The notes beneath the pieces were generated by a model. The model saw only the letters and a list, made by a program, of their open reading frames with translations, had not been told where the DNA came from and did no database searches. DNA of 64,000 nucleotides from Streptomyces megasporus. Lineage in GTDB: Bacteria > Actinomycetota > Actinomycetes > Streptomycetales > Streptomycetaceae. The position numbers and the translations under genes are program-made. The stretch spans positions 1 through 64,000 of the forward strand of contig NZ_JODL01000008.1 of NCBI RefSeq assembly GCF_000718985.1, given 5' to 3'. This document shows, one piece after another, positions 43,300 to 51,874 of this stretch; positions within the stretch are counted from its first letter, which is position 1, and the number at the start of each line of letters is the position of its first letter.

Positions 43300-44859
43300 A
43301 TGGCCGCGGCGGCCGATTCCTCCCCGCCCGTCCCTTCCGTGCGGACCGCGCGCCCACCCACGCCGCCGTCGGACGGTCGGCGGTGGTGGGGCATGGTGGT
43401 CGTCGGTCTGGCCCAGATCCTGGTCGTGCTGGACGGCACCATCGTCAACATCGCCCTGCCGTCGGCCCAGGCCGACCTCGGGATGTCGGACGCCGACCGA
43501 CAGTGGGTCATCACCGCCTACACCCTCGCCTTCGGCGGCCTGTTGCTCCTCGGGGGCCGGGTCACCGACCTCCTGGGACGCAGGCGCGTTCTCCTGGTCG
43601 GCCTGCTCGGTTTCGCCGCCGCCTCGATGCTGGGCGGGGCGGCGACGAACCCGGGGACGCTGCTGCTCGCCCGCACCCTGCAGGGCGTCTTCGCCGCCGG
43701 ACTCGCCCCGGCCGCGCTCGCTCTGGTCAGCACCATGTTCTCCGAACCACGGGAGCGGAACCGGGCGTTCGCGGTCTACGGGGCGGTGAGCGGCAGCGGC
43801 GCCGCGGTCGGACTGCTGACGGGCGGCGTGCTGACCGACTGGCTGGACTGGCGCTGGTGCCTGTACGTCAACGCTCCCGTGGCACTCGTGGCGGCGTGCG
43901 GGCGTGCGCTGCTGCCGGCCGACGGACCGGTGCGGCGCTCCACCCGGCTCGACCTGCCGGGCGCGCTGCTGGGCTGCGCGGGTCCCGTCGCCCTGGTCTA
44001 TGGGTTCGCCCGGGCCGAGGGGGGGTGGGGCGATCCGGTGGTCGTCGGCGCGCTGATCCTGGGGGCGCTTCTGCTGGCCCTGTTCGCGCTGGCCGAGCGT
44101 CGGGCGCCTCACCCGCTGCTGCCGCTGCGGGTCGTGGCGGACCGGGTGCGGGGAGGCTGTTTCCTGGTCATCGGTCTGACCCAGGTGGGCCTGTTCGGGG
44201 TGTTCCTGTTCCTGACCTACTACCTCCAGACGGTCCTGAGGTACTCGCCGGCGCTCACCGGTGTGGCGTTCCTGCCGCTGGCGGCGGGCATGGCCGTCGG
44301 CGCCACGGTGATCGCCGCGTACCTGTTGCCGCGTGTGCCACCGCGCGGCTTGGTCGTCTCCGCCCTGATCACGGTGGCGACCGGGATGGCGCTGCTCACC
44401 CGGCTCCGCGCCGGGATGCCGGACGTCTACCTCACCCATCTGCTGCCGGCCCAGGTCCTGATCGGCCTGGGGCTCGGCTGCGCGATGATGCCGGCCATGA
44501 GCATCGCCACGTCCGTCGGTCCCGCCGACGCCGGAGCGGCGGCGGCCACCGTCAACAGCGCCCAGCAGATCGGGGGTTCGCTGGGGGTGGCCCAGCTCAA
44601 CAGCGTCGCGACGAGCGCCACCGCCTCGTACGCCGCAGGGCACGGCACCGGGGAGGCGGTCCGGGACGAGGCGGTGGTGCACGGGTACGCCGTGGCGGCC
44701 GGCGTCTCCACGGGCATCCTGGCGGCCACCGCCGTCCTCGCCGCCATGCTGGTGACGTCGGCGCCCGGGCTGTCCCGCGGTGGGAGGCCGCGGGACGCGA
44801 AGGCGCCGGTCGACGGTGAGCGGCCGGCGTCTCAGGGGACGCTCGGGCCGCCCAGGTAG
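43300..44859 (+). CDS. pur8: MFS drug exporter Pur8 (DHA2, 14 helices)
   Basis: 519 aa. Antiporter motifs are visible: the loop GGRVTDLLGRRRVLLVG between helices 2 and 3, and LDGTIVNIALP in helix 1, the DHA2 mark. In pur clusters Pur8 exports N-acetylpuromycin and gives resistance. The ATG lies 8 bases after AAGGAG. The last 28 bases overlap the convergent DUF3152 gene. Confidence 0.92.
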   Translation: MAAAADSSPPVPSVRTARPPTPPSDGRRWWGMVVVGLAQILVVLDGTIVNIALPSAQADLGMSDADRQWVITAYTLAFGGLLLLGGRVTDLLGRRRVLLVGLLGFAAASMLGGAATNPGTLLLARTLQGVFAAGLAPAALALVSTMFSEPRERNRAFAVYGAVSGSGAAVGLLTGGVLTDWLDWRWCLYVNAPVALVAACGRALLPADGPVRRSTRLDLPGALLGCAGPVALVYGFARAEGGWGDPVVVGALILGALLLALFALAERRAPHPLLPLRVVADRVRGGCFLVIGLTQVGLFGVFLFLTYYLQTVLRYSPALTGVAFLPLAAGMAVGATVIAAYLLPRVPPRGLVVSALITVATGMALLTRLRAGMPDVYLTHLLPAQVLIGLGLGCAMMPAMSIATSVGPADAGAAAATVNSAQQIGGSLGVAQLNSVATSATASYAAGHGTGEAVRDEAVVHGYAVAAGVSTGILAATAVLAAMLVTSAPGLSRGGRPRDAKAPVDGERPASQGTLGPPR

Positions 44860-45737
44860 GTGCCGTCGGCGGAGTAGGGCCAGGCGTTGGAGACGCAACC
44901 CTTGAGACCCTTGATCTGCTGCATCATCGCGGGCGCGGGCAGGCCCGGACCGGGACAGGTCTCGTGGCCGTGGCCGATGCGGTGACCCACCTCGTGGTTG
45001 ACGATCAGCGCCCGGTACTCCGAGACGGGACCGGCGAACTCGGGTGAACCCAGCACCCACCGCTTGAGGTTGACCACCACGGTCCCGCCGACGGCGCAGT
45101 TCAGCTCGCCGTGCGTGTTCAGGCCCGCGGCGCCGCAGAGGGCGTCGGCCGTGCCCGGAGTGGCGATCTTGATGACGAAGTCGGACGGCCCGCCGGAGAC
45201 GAGTCTGAAACCGTTGACGCCGTCGTTGGTCCAGCCGCGCGGATGGCCGAGGATCGCGGCGATCTCCCGGGCGGCCTCCGTGGCCGAGAGCCGGATGCCG
45301 TCCTCCACCTGCACCCGGTAGGTGCGGATGGTGCCGCTGCCGACGGCCGTGCCGTCCGCCCGGGCGGTGACGAAGGTGCCGGGGCCGGTCGCGGGCACCG
45401 GGATGGCCTCCGGCTCCTCGGGCTCCGTGACCTCGGCGGAGGGGGACGTGGAGCCGGAGGGGGACGCCGACGGCGAGGACGACGGGGACGGTACGGGGGA
45501 CGCCGTGCGGGTCGGAGCGTCGGTGGGCGGGGCCGTGCTCCCGGAGCCCGCGGCGTTCTCGGCGCGCTCTGTGTTCTCGGCGTGCTCGGCGTTCTGCCGA
45601 GCGACCTGTAAGCCGCCGACGGTCGCCATCCCGATGGTCAGCACCGAGGCCAGGACGCGCGTGTGCGGCCGTCTTCGGGAACGGTGGGCCCGGCGGCCGG
45701 TGGCACTGCGGCGTCGGTCGTTGCGGCGGCGCCCCAC
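44832..45737 (-). CDS. secreted DUF3152 protein with metzincin-like zinc motif
   Basis: 301 aa. A basic N-terminus and one hydrophobic segment (about 25–45) serve as signal or anchor, followed by a Ser/Thr/Pro-rich linker and the DUF3152 domain. HEVGHRIGHGH matches HEXXHXXGXXH-like zinc sites, so proteolysis outside the cell is likely. The GTG was chosen for its GGGGGGAA site. It converges on pur8 and is probably not part of that cluster. Confidence 0.85.
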   Translation of the reverse strand: MGRRRNDRRRSATGRRAHRSRRRPHTRVLASVLTIGMATVGGLQVARQNAEHAENTERAENAAGSGSTAPPTDAPTRTASPVPSPSSSPSASPSGSTSPSAEVTEPEEPEAIPVPATGPGTFVTARADGTAVGSGTIRTYRVQVEDGIRLSATEAAREIAAILGHPRGWTNDGVNGFRLVSGGPSDFVIKIATPGTADALCGAAGLNTHGELNCAVGGTVVVNLKRWVLGSPEFAGPVSEYRALIVNHEVGHRIGHGHETCPGPGLPAPAMMQQIKGLKGCVSNAWPYSADGTYLGGPSVP

Positions 45738-46039
45738 GATGGAATTCCCCCCGAGTGTCGATGCGTGACCCGTCGACCGGTGAGTGGGGGGAGGTCGAAG
45801 ATCACACCGTAACACCGGTGTCGCGCGGTGGACGAAGGGGGAGCCGACCCGGTGGTTCGCGCCCCGGCGTGCTCCCACCCTCCCGGCGGCGGGACTCCTT
45901 CGAGCCGAACGACCCGTGGAGGAGCGGGACTTGAGGGAGGGGCGAGCGTCCGCGGCCGGGGCCCGCCGCGGCGCCGCGCCGGGCCGGGGCCCGGCGCGGG
46001 CGGGGCCCGAGCCGGCGTCCGTCCCCTCCTTCGGCCCGC
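45738..46039. other. 302-bp gap without a recognisable gene
   Basis: It contains the promoter region of the DUF3152 gene and, toward the right, a very GC-rich stretch with CCGGGGCCC-type palindromes that could end transcription of the small genes to its right. I see no coding signal. Confidence 0.5.
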
Positions 46040-46291
46040 TCACGGCAGGTCGCGGCGGCTGCGGGCGTTGGCCGCGGCGAGGCGGGCGCTGAGCTGCTCG
46101 CGCGGGGTGAGCGGCCGGACCTCCTCGGGCCTCGCGTCCCACTCCCGTCCGCCGCCCAGTGGTCGCAGCCAGACCCGCCCGGGGTGGACGTCCATCACGT
46201 CCCCCACCCGACCGTCCCGCACGTCCCGTGCCATCGAGCCGACTTCGACACGGGGGAGCGCCTCCCGCTCCCGAGCCCCTTCCGTGGTCAT
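46040..46291 (-). CDS. small hypothetical protein, downstream member of a pair
   Basis: 83 aa. The core VGDVMDVHPGRVWLRPLGGGREWDARPEEVRPLT looks like a small beta barrel typical of conserved Streptomyces proteins; no function is known. Its ATG overlaps the stop of the upstream small gene as ATGA, so the two are translationally coupled. It is followed by Arg/Ala-rich residues to the stop. Confidence 0.7.
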   Translation of the reverse strand: MTTEGAREREALPRVEVGSMARDVRDGRVGDVMDVHPGRVWLRPLGGGREWDARPEEVRPLTPREQLSARLAAANARSRRDLP

Positions 46292-46530
46292 CGTGTCGCC
46301 CACGTCCTCAGCGCGTCCACGGCCTCCTCCGGCAGTTCGGCGAGCGGCGCGGTCGGCACGAAGGACGGTCCGGACGCGGCGCGTACGGGCATCGGCGTCC
46401 ACCAGAAACCCCTGTCGTCGAGGCCGAGCAGGATCTCCGCCGTCGTGTCGGTGCCCGCGGCCCTGGCGGCGCGGGCGAAGTCCTCGCTGTCGGCGAAGAC
46501 CGCCGACGGGTGTTGGGTTCGGGATTCCAT
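46288..46530 (-). CDS. small hypothetical protein, upstream member of a pair
   Basis: 80 aa. The sequence ILLGLDDRGFWWTPMPVR and the helical remainder resemble other short Streptomyces regulator-associated proteins, but I cannot name a family with confidence. ATG chosen because the longer reading is Arg-rich. The A/T-rich 60 bp upstream may hold its promoter. Confidence 0.65.
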   Translation of the reverse strand: MESRTQHPSAVFADSEDFARAARAAGTDTTAEILLGLDDRGFWWTPMPVRAASGPSFVPTAPLAELPEEAVDALRTWATR

Positions 46531-46716
46531 CGTGCTCCGTACTCCGTGGTGCCCCTCTAACGGGCGACTATCACTGTCTGTATCCAGATCGTCGCTCCCT
46601 GACTCCAGAAACGGCGGGGTTTTCGCCACGGCCCCTCGGAAGTCCCGCCGGTGCGCGCGAACCGATCGACGGCGCCCCCGCCGAACGGCACGCCACACGC
46701 CGTGCGCGGTCGGCGG

Positions 46717-46747
46717 TTGACCTCAAGTCGACTTGAGGGCCTAGTTT
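46717..46747 (+). promoter_or_regulatory. SoxR-box promoter
   Basis: CCTCAAGTCGACTTGAGG (46721–46738) is a perfect 18-bp palindrome of the SoxR type. It sits between a -35 TTGACC (46717–46722) and a -10-like TAGTTT (46742–46747) with a 19-bp spacer, the over-long spacing typical of MerR-family activators. Confidence 0.9.
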
Positions 46748-46791
46748 CTCGGTCGTGCCCGGTCGCCTATGAGATGGGATGGGACACCGAC

Positions 46792-47376
46792 ATGACCGAC
46801 AGGACAGAGAGCCTCGACACGACCGCCGTGCCGACGCGGCGGGACCAGTACCGCCTCGCCGTGGTCTTCGGAAGCGTGCGCGAGGGACGCTTCGTCACCA
46901 CCGTGGGCGAGTGGTTCGTCCGACAGGCCGAGCGGCGCGAGGACGTGAAACTCGACGTGATCGACCTCGTGCGACCGGACGAGGGCGGGAGCGGGTTCGG
47001 GGAACGGATCGACGCCGCCGACGCGGTCGTGATCGTGGTGCCCGAGTACAACCACAGTTTCCCCGGGGAGCTGAAGGTGGCGATCGACTCCCTGAAACCG
47101 CAGTGGAGTGCCAAGCCGATCGGTTTCGTGTCGTACGGGGGGAGAGGCGGCGGACTGCGGGCGGTGGAGCAGTTGCGGCTGGTCTTCGCGGAGCTGCACG
47201 CGGTCACCGTCCGTGACGTGGTCAGCTTCCACAACGCCTGGGAGGTGTTCGGGCCCGACGGCGAGCCCGTGGACGCGGACGAGGCCGCCCGGGCCGCGAC
47301 CGCGCTGCTGGACCAGCTCGCGTGGTGGGCGACGGCTCTGCGGCGGGCGCGGGAGGACGCGCCGTACCCGGGGTGA
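46792..47376 (+). CDS. NADPH-dependent FMN reductase, SoxR target
   Basis: 194 aa flavodoxin-like protein. FMN-binding elements are VVFGSVREGRF, VVPEYNHSFPGELKVAID and FVSYGGRGGGLRA. Equivalent S. coelicolor genes (SCO2478 type, from memory) belong to the SoxR regulon induced by redox-cycling compounds. The palindromic box about 50 bp upstream supports this. ATG at 46792 is preferred to one six codons earlier. Confidence 0.9.
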   Translation: MTDRTESLDTTAVPTRRDQYRLAVVFGSVREGRFVTTVGEWFVRQAERREDVKLDVIDLVRPDEGGSGFGERIDAADAVVIVVPEYNHSFPGELKVAIDSLKPQWSAKPIGFVSYGGRGGGLRAVEQLRLVFAELHAVTVRDVVSFHNAWEVFGPDGEPVDADEAARAATALLDQLAWWATALRRAREDAPYPG

Positions 47377-47393
47377 GCCGGTGCCGGACGATG

Positions 47394-47427
47394 GCGCCGG
47401 GCGGTGCGCCTTCGCACCGCCCGGCGC
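47394..47427. terminator. bidirectional terminator
   Basis: A 15-bp perfect stem (47394–47408 / 47413–47427) with loop CCTT lies between the convergent FMN reductase and ankyrin genes. Confidence 0.9.
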
Positions 47428-47433
47428 GGGCCG

Positions 47434-47853
47434 TCACGCGGTGCCGAACAGCTTCAGCAGCGAGTCCCGGCCGAACATCCGCGCGGTGTCGATGGCGGAC
47501 GGGTTGCCGGCGGCCGGGTCGGCCCCGGCGTCCAGCAGCAGCCGCACCATCTCCTCTTCGTCCTTGAAGACCGCGCCCGCCAGGGGGCTCTGCCCGCGGT
47601 CGTTGATCCGGTTGGGGTCGGCCCCGCGCTCCAGGAGGGCCCGGACGGTGGGGGTGCGTCCGTAGTAGGCGGCGAGCATCAGCAGCGAGTCGCCCTTGTC
47701 GTTGGTCAGGTTGACCGGAACGCCCGCGTCCACGTAGGCGGCGAGGGTGTCCGTGTCACCGTCCCGGGCCAGGTCGAAGACCTTGGCCGCGAGTTGGAGA
47801 ACCTCCGGGTCGTGGGCGGGTTCCTCGCTCGCGGGGGTCGGGGCGTCGGACAT
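47434..47853 (-). CDS. ankyrin-repeat protein
   Basis: 139 aa. About three ankyrin repeats are visible (VNLTNDKGDSLLMLAAYYGR; PNRINDRGQSPLAGAVF; a third after LLLDAGADPAAGN). A protein-binding module without catalytic parts; the partner is unknown. It is divergent from the histidine kinase gene. Confidence 0.88.
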   Translation of the reverse strand: MSDAPTPASEEPAHDPEVLQLAAKVFDLARDGDTDTLAAYVDAGVPVNLTNDKGDSLLMLAAYYGRTPTVRALLERGADPNRINDRGQSPLAGAVFKDEEEMVRLLLDAGADPAAGNPSAIDTARMFGRDSLLKLFGTA

Positions 47854-47955
47854 CGGGTGCCTCCTCGTTTCGTCTCGCCACTTGCCGTTTTCACCCTACG
47901 TATGCCCGGTATCGCGTCCGATGCCGCCGCGCTCGTCTTGCGTACCCTTCGTCCC

Positions 47956-49173
47956 ATGCGACTGCCCGCCGTTCGCCGTCCCGCTCGTCTGTCGGCCGTC
48001 GCCGTCGCGCTGGTCCTGGTGGCGGCCAATGCCTACCGGATGACGCGGATCGACCGGCCGTGGACGGACATGGCCCTCGACTGGGCGTTGATCGCCGTCT
48101 GCTGCGGGGCCCTGTACTGGCGGCGCGACCGCCCGGTGGCGGTGGCGGTGGTCGTCCTGGTGGCCGCGGGGGCCTACTACCCGCTCGGGCCGTACGACAG
48201 CCCGCTGCCGATGATCGCCTACGTCGTCGCGCTCTACACCGTCGCCGCCGAGGGCCGGCTCGCGGCGGCCGTCACGCTCGCCGTGCTGACCATGCTGGCC
48301 ATCGGGTACGGCGAGTTGGTGCCCCGGTCGGACGACGAACGGCATGTGGACGACGCGGCGATGGTGCTGCTCACCGGCTGGCTGTTCGGCGTGATCGCCG
48401 TCGGACACGCCCAGCGCAACCGGCAGGCGTACCTGCGGGAGGTGGAACGGCGGGCGATCGCCGCCGAACGGGAGAAGGAGGTGCGCGCCAGGCAGTCGGC
48501 GACGGAGGAGCGGCTCCGGATCGCCCGCGAACTGCACGACGTGATCGGCCACAGCCTGTCGCTGATCAATGTGCAGTCCGGCGCCGCGCTGCACGAACAC
48601 GCCCGGCGGCCGGAGGGGACCAAGGGGTTGGTGGACGCGCTGGAGGCCATCCGCGCCTCCAGCAAGGACGCCCTGCGCGAGTTGCGCGCCACGCTGGGAG
48701 TGCTGCGGCAGGCGGACGAGGAGGCGGCGCCCACCGCGCCCGCGCCCGGTCTGGAGGAGGTGCGGGAACTGGTGGAGCGGGCGCGTTCCGCCGGGCTCGA
48801 CGTGCGACTGGTGGTCGAGGGGCCGCGGGGACGGCCGGTGCCGCGGCAGGTCGGCCACGCCGCGTACCGGATCGTGCAGGAGTCCCTGACGAACGTGACC
48901 CGTCACGCGGAAGCGCGGCGGGTGGTCGTCACGGTCCGGTACGAGGGCGACGACATCCGGGTGAGGGTCGAGGACGACGGGCGGGGGGCGGCCGAGGAGG
49001 ACACCGCGGCCGGTGCGGGTACGGGCAGCGGCATCGCGGGGATGGCGGAACGGGCCCGCGCGCTGGGCGGCGAGCTGACCGTGGGCAATGCGCACGAGGA
49101 CGGCGTGCGCGAGGGCGGCGCGGGCAGGGGTTTCCGGGTGGAGGCGCGGCTGCCGCTCGGCGGCGAGGAGTGA
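47956..49173 (+). CDS. NarL-family sensor histidine kinase
   Basis: 405 aa. Four to five N-terminal helices (to about residue 155), then HisKA_3 with the phospho-accepting His in ARELHDVIGHSLSL and an HATPase domain (YRIVQESLTNVTRHA; GSGIAGMAERARALGG). TACCCT 7 bases before the ATG looks like a -10 box, so the message is probably leaderless. The likely partner response regulator lies 1.8 kb downstream, beyond an opposing phosphatase gene. Confidence 0.88.
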   Translation: MRLPAVRRPARLSAVAVALVLVAANAYRMTRIDRPWTDMALDWALIAVCCGALYWRRDRPVAVAVVVLVAAGAYYPLGPYDSPLPMIAYVVALYTVAAEGRLAAAVTLAVLTMLAIGYGELVPRSDDERHVDDAAMVLLTGWLFGVIAVGHAQRNRQAYLREVERRAIAAEREKEVRARQSATEERLRIARELHDVIGHSLSLINVQSGAALHEHARRPEGTKGLVDALEAIRASSKDALRELRATLGVLRQADEEAAPTAPAPGLEEVRELVERARSAGLDVRLVVEGPRGRPVPRQVGHAAYRIVQESLTNVTRHAEARRVVVTVRYEGDDIRVRVEDDGRGAAEEDTAAGAGTGSGIAGMAERARALGGELTVGNAHEDGVREGGAGRGFRVEARLPLGGEE

Positions 49174-49215
49174 GGCGCGGCCCGGGCGGCCGGCGGCGTT
49201 CTCGGAGCCGGTTCG

Positions 49216-49283
49216 GAGCCTGGTGGCGGTCGGAGTCTGATGACGGCCAGGGCCTGGTGGCGGTCAGAGCCTGATGACGACCA
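49216..49283. repeat. 34-bp direct duplication at the end of the PAS–PP2C gene
   Basis: Two adjacent 34-base units (49216–49249 and 49250–49283) match at 30 positions. The right unit contains the last codons and stop of the minus-strand PP2C gene, so the left one is a decayed copy of that gene end. Confidence 0.85.
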
Positions 49284-50526
49284 GGGCGACGTCGTCGGGG
49301 TTGCCGTCGTTCATCCCCTGATCGTCCAGGAGGTTGTCGGCGATCTGCTCCGGGTCCAGGTCGCTGTGTCGGGCCAGGCTCTCGGCGAGCCGCTTCAGTC
49401 CGACGTCGATGGCCTCGCTGCGGCGCTCGACGAGCCCGTCGGTGTAGAGGATGAGGACCGAGCCGGGGGCGTAGCCGGCGATCGCCTGCGGCCGGTGCGA
49501 GGGCCTGCTCCGGGCGGCCAGGGGGACGTCGGTGGCCTGGTCCAGGTACTCGACGTGCTTGTCGGGGTGGCAGAGCATCGGCGGCAGGTGGCCCGCGCTG
49601 CTGTAGGTGAGGGTGTGGGAGTGGGTGTCGATGTCGATCTTGACGGTGGTGGTGGCCAGGGCGCCGTCCAGGGAACGGGCGTACAGGTCGAGGCCGTACA
49701 GCGCCTGGGCCGGTCCGTCGGCCACCCGCATGGAGGCGCTGAGGGCACTGCGGAGCTGCCCCATCACGCTGGCGGCCTCCAGGCCCCGGCCGACGACGTC
49801 GCCCACCGCGACGGCGAAGCGGTCCTCGCTGAGGTTGATCAGGTCGTACCAGTCCCCGCACACGTTCAGCGACCCGGCGGCCGGCCGGTAGCGGACGGCC
49901 GCGTGCCGGTGCTGGAGCGGCATGTGGGTGGGGAGCATGGCCTTCTGGAGGGTGAGGGCCACCTGGTGCTCGCGGGCGTGGGCCTGCCGCAGCCGCTCGT
50001 TGTGCTCGTGGAGCTCCCGCGCGCGGGCGTAGAGTTCGGCCTCGGCGACCTCCCGGCCCACCAGCGGGTCCCGGGAGCGGCCGGTGATGCTGCCGGCCGC
50101 GGCGAGGCTGTCGCGTACGTACGCCGTGGCGTCCTCGACGCGGTTGATGATCAGGGCCACCGAGCCGTCCGGCCCGATGACCGGGGTGTTGAGGGGGCTC
50201 CAGTACCGCTCCTCGTACTCCCCCTCCTTGCCGCGCACGGGGATGTCGTACCGCTGGAGGAGCATGGTGTCCGGCTTGCCGGTGTCGAGGACGCGCTGGA
50301 AGGAGGCGCGGAGGTTCTTCGTGCCGTCGGCGGTGGGGTCGTTCGGGTTCTCGGGGAACACCTCGAACAGGGGGCGGCCGACGACCTCCTCCCGGCTGCG
50401 CCCGGTGATCTCCAGGTACGCCGGGTTGGCCTCCACGATGACCAACTCGGGGGTGAGCACCGACATGGGGGTGGGAATGGCCGCGAACAAGGCCGCGTAG
50501 TCGATGTCGCGGTTCGCCTCGATCAT
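49264..50526 (-). CDS. PAS-domain PP2C (SpoIIE-type) phosphatase
   Basis: 420 aa. A PAS domain (about 10–135, PNELVIVEANPAYLEITGR-like start) and a coiled linker precede the PP2C domain with metal sites GDWYDL, VAVGDVVGRG, YTDGLVE and PDDVALVVI. It probably resets an anti-anti-sigma factor in response to a signal sensed by PAS. It is inserted, on the opposite strand, between a kinase and a response regulator. Confidence 0.88.
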   Translation of the reverse strand: MIEANRDIDYAALFAAIPTPMSVLTPELVIVEANPAYLEITGRSREEVVGRPLFEVFPENPNDPTADGTKNLRASFQRVLDTGKPDTMLLQRYDIPVRGKEGEYEERYWSPLNTPVIGPDGSVALIINRVEDATAYVRDSLAAAGSITGRSRDPLVGREVAEAELYARARELHEHNERLRQAHAREHQVALTLQKAMLPTHMPLQHRHAAVRYRPAAGSLNVCGDWYDLINLSEDRFAVAVGDVVGRGLEAASVMGQLRSALSASMRVADGPAQALYGLDLYARSLDGALATTTVKIDIDTHSHTLTYSSAGHLPPMLCHPDKHVEYLDQATDVPLAARSRPSHRPQAIAGYAPGSVLILYTDGLVERRSEAIDVGLKRLAESLARHSDLDPEQIADNLLDDQGMNDGNPDDVALVVIRL

Positions 50527-50988
50527 GCTCCCTCCCCTCCCGTGTCGTCGGCCCGACTCCGGCGCTCATCTCGACGGAACGTGCCGGACCGTACCCTTCG
50601 AACACTACCCGCTGCCCGTCCCGGGTATCGGTTCCCATGGGCCCGGGGCCCACGGAATCGGCATCCTCGCACACGGTCGTCGCCATCTGAGATGGAACGA
50701 GGAAGATCGCACGCGGCTCCCGGCAATCGCCCGGTTTGTTGCGGTAAACGCCTTTTGCTCGCCACTGCCGGTCGCCGCCTGTCGGCGAACTGTCCGGAAT
50801 TGCCCATTCCGGCCTGTGGGTCGGCGTGCGTGGCGGTGTGGCGTTCCCACATCGGCGGGGCGGTGGACCGCTGTGACGGGGCCCACGGCCCGTCCCTCCA
50901 CCGGGGGACGGGAGGCAGCGCCGGAAGGAGTGCGGGAGGAGGATTCCCGCCCGGCCCGCATCCGAGCCGGGCGGCATAGGCTCTTGCC
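50527..50988. other. 462-bp divergent promoter region
   Basis: It separates the PP2C gene from the response regulator. I see no gene. CCGGAAT-TGCCC-ATTCCGG (50794–50812) is a 7-bp-arm inverted repeat that could be an operator. TAGGCT just before the ATG at 50989 looks like a -10 box. Confidence 0.55.
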
Positions 50989-51711
50989 ATGGTCGAGTAC
51001 CCATCGCGCCCCTTCGGAGCCGGCGCCGGACGAGAGGGCGGACGGACGGTACGCGTCCTCCTCGCCGATGACCAGACCCTCGTGCGGGCCGGCTTCCGGA
51101 CGATCCTCGACGGCGAGGAGGACATCGAGGTCGTCGGAGAGGCCGGCGACGGCCTGCGCGCCGTCGAACTGGCCCGCGAGCTGCGGCCCGACGTGGTGCT
51201 GATGGACATCCGCATGCCGGAACCGGACGGACTGGAGGCCACTCGGCGGATCGTCGGCGACGAGCGGCTCGACCGGGTCCGGGTGGTCATCCTGACCACC
51301 TTCGACGTCGACGACTACGTCTACGGCGCACTGCGCGCGGGCGCCTCCGGCTTCCTGCTCAAGGACACCGAGCCGATGGAGCTGCTGCACGCCGTCCGCG
51401 TGGTGGCGCGCGGTGACGCGCTGATCGCCCCGGCGGTGACCCGCCGGCTGATCGCGGAGTTCGCCGGGCGGGCGAAGCGGCCCGATCCCTCCCCCCGGCT
51501 CAACGCCCTCACCGAACGCGAACGGGAGGTCATGGCGCTGGTGGGCGCCGGGCTCTCCAACGACGAGATCGCGCGGCGGCTGGTGCTCAGCCCGGCCACC
51601 GCCAAGACGCACGTCAGCCGCGTCATGACCAAGCTCGGCGCGCGGGACCGGGCGCAGTTGGTGATCCTCGCCTACGAGTCGGGGATGATCAGGCCCGGCT
51701 GGCTGGGCTGA
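50989..51711 (+). CDS. NarL/LuxR-family response regulator
   Basis: 240 aa. The receiver has acidic DD (LLADDQTLV), phospho-acceptor Asp in VVLMDIRMPEPDG and Lys in GFLLKDTEP. The LuxR-type HTH reads LSNDEIARRLVLSPATAKTHV. It fits the kinase at 47956 in family and is on the same strand. The message is probably leaderless (TAGGCT nine bases before the ATG). Confidence 0.9.
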   Translation: MVEYPSRPFGAGAGREGGRTVRVLLADDQTLVRAGFRTILDGEEDIEVVGEAGDGLRAVELARELRPDVVLMDIRMPEPDGLEATRRIVGDERLDRVRVVILTTFDVDDYVYGALRAGASGFLLKDTEPMELLHAVRVVARGDALIAPAVTRRLIAEFAGRAKRPDPSPRLNALTEREREVMALVGAGLSNDEIARRLVLSPATAKTHVSRVMTKLGARDRAQLVILAYESGMIRPGWLG

Positions 51712-51874
51712 CGCTCCGGGAGTCGGGGAGGAGCCCGCCGATCCCCTAGGGGCGAGGCACGCCCGGCCGCAACCCGCGTGGTACGTCCCCACGCCCGACC
51801 GCGACCGGGGCGGTACCGCGATTGACCACCGCCGGCCGACGCGCGGGACCGAACCGCGGCCCGACGGTGAGGGC

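Noticed and set aside
51712..51874. Rex operator upstream of cydA
   Set aside because: No TGTGAAC-N-TTCACA-like sequence is present; only a CCCCTAGGGG palindrome is seen.
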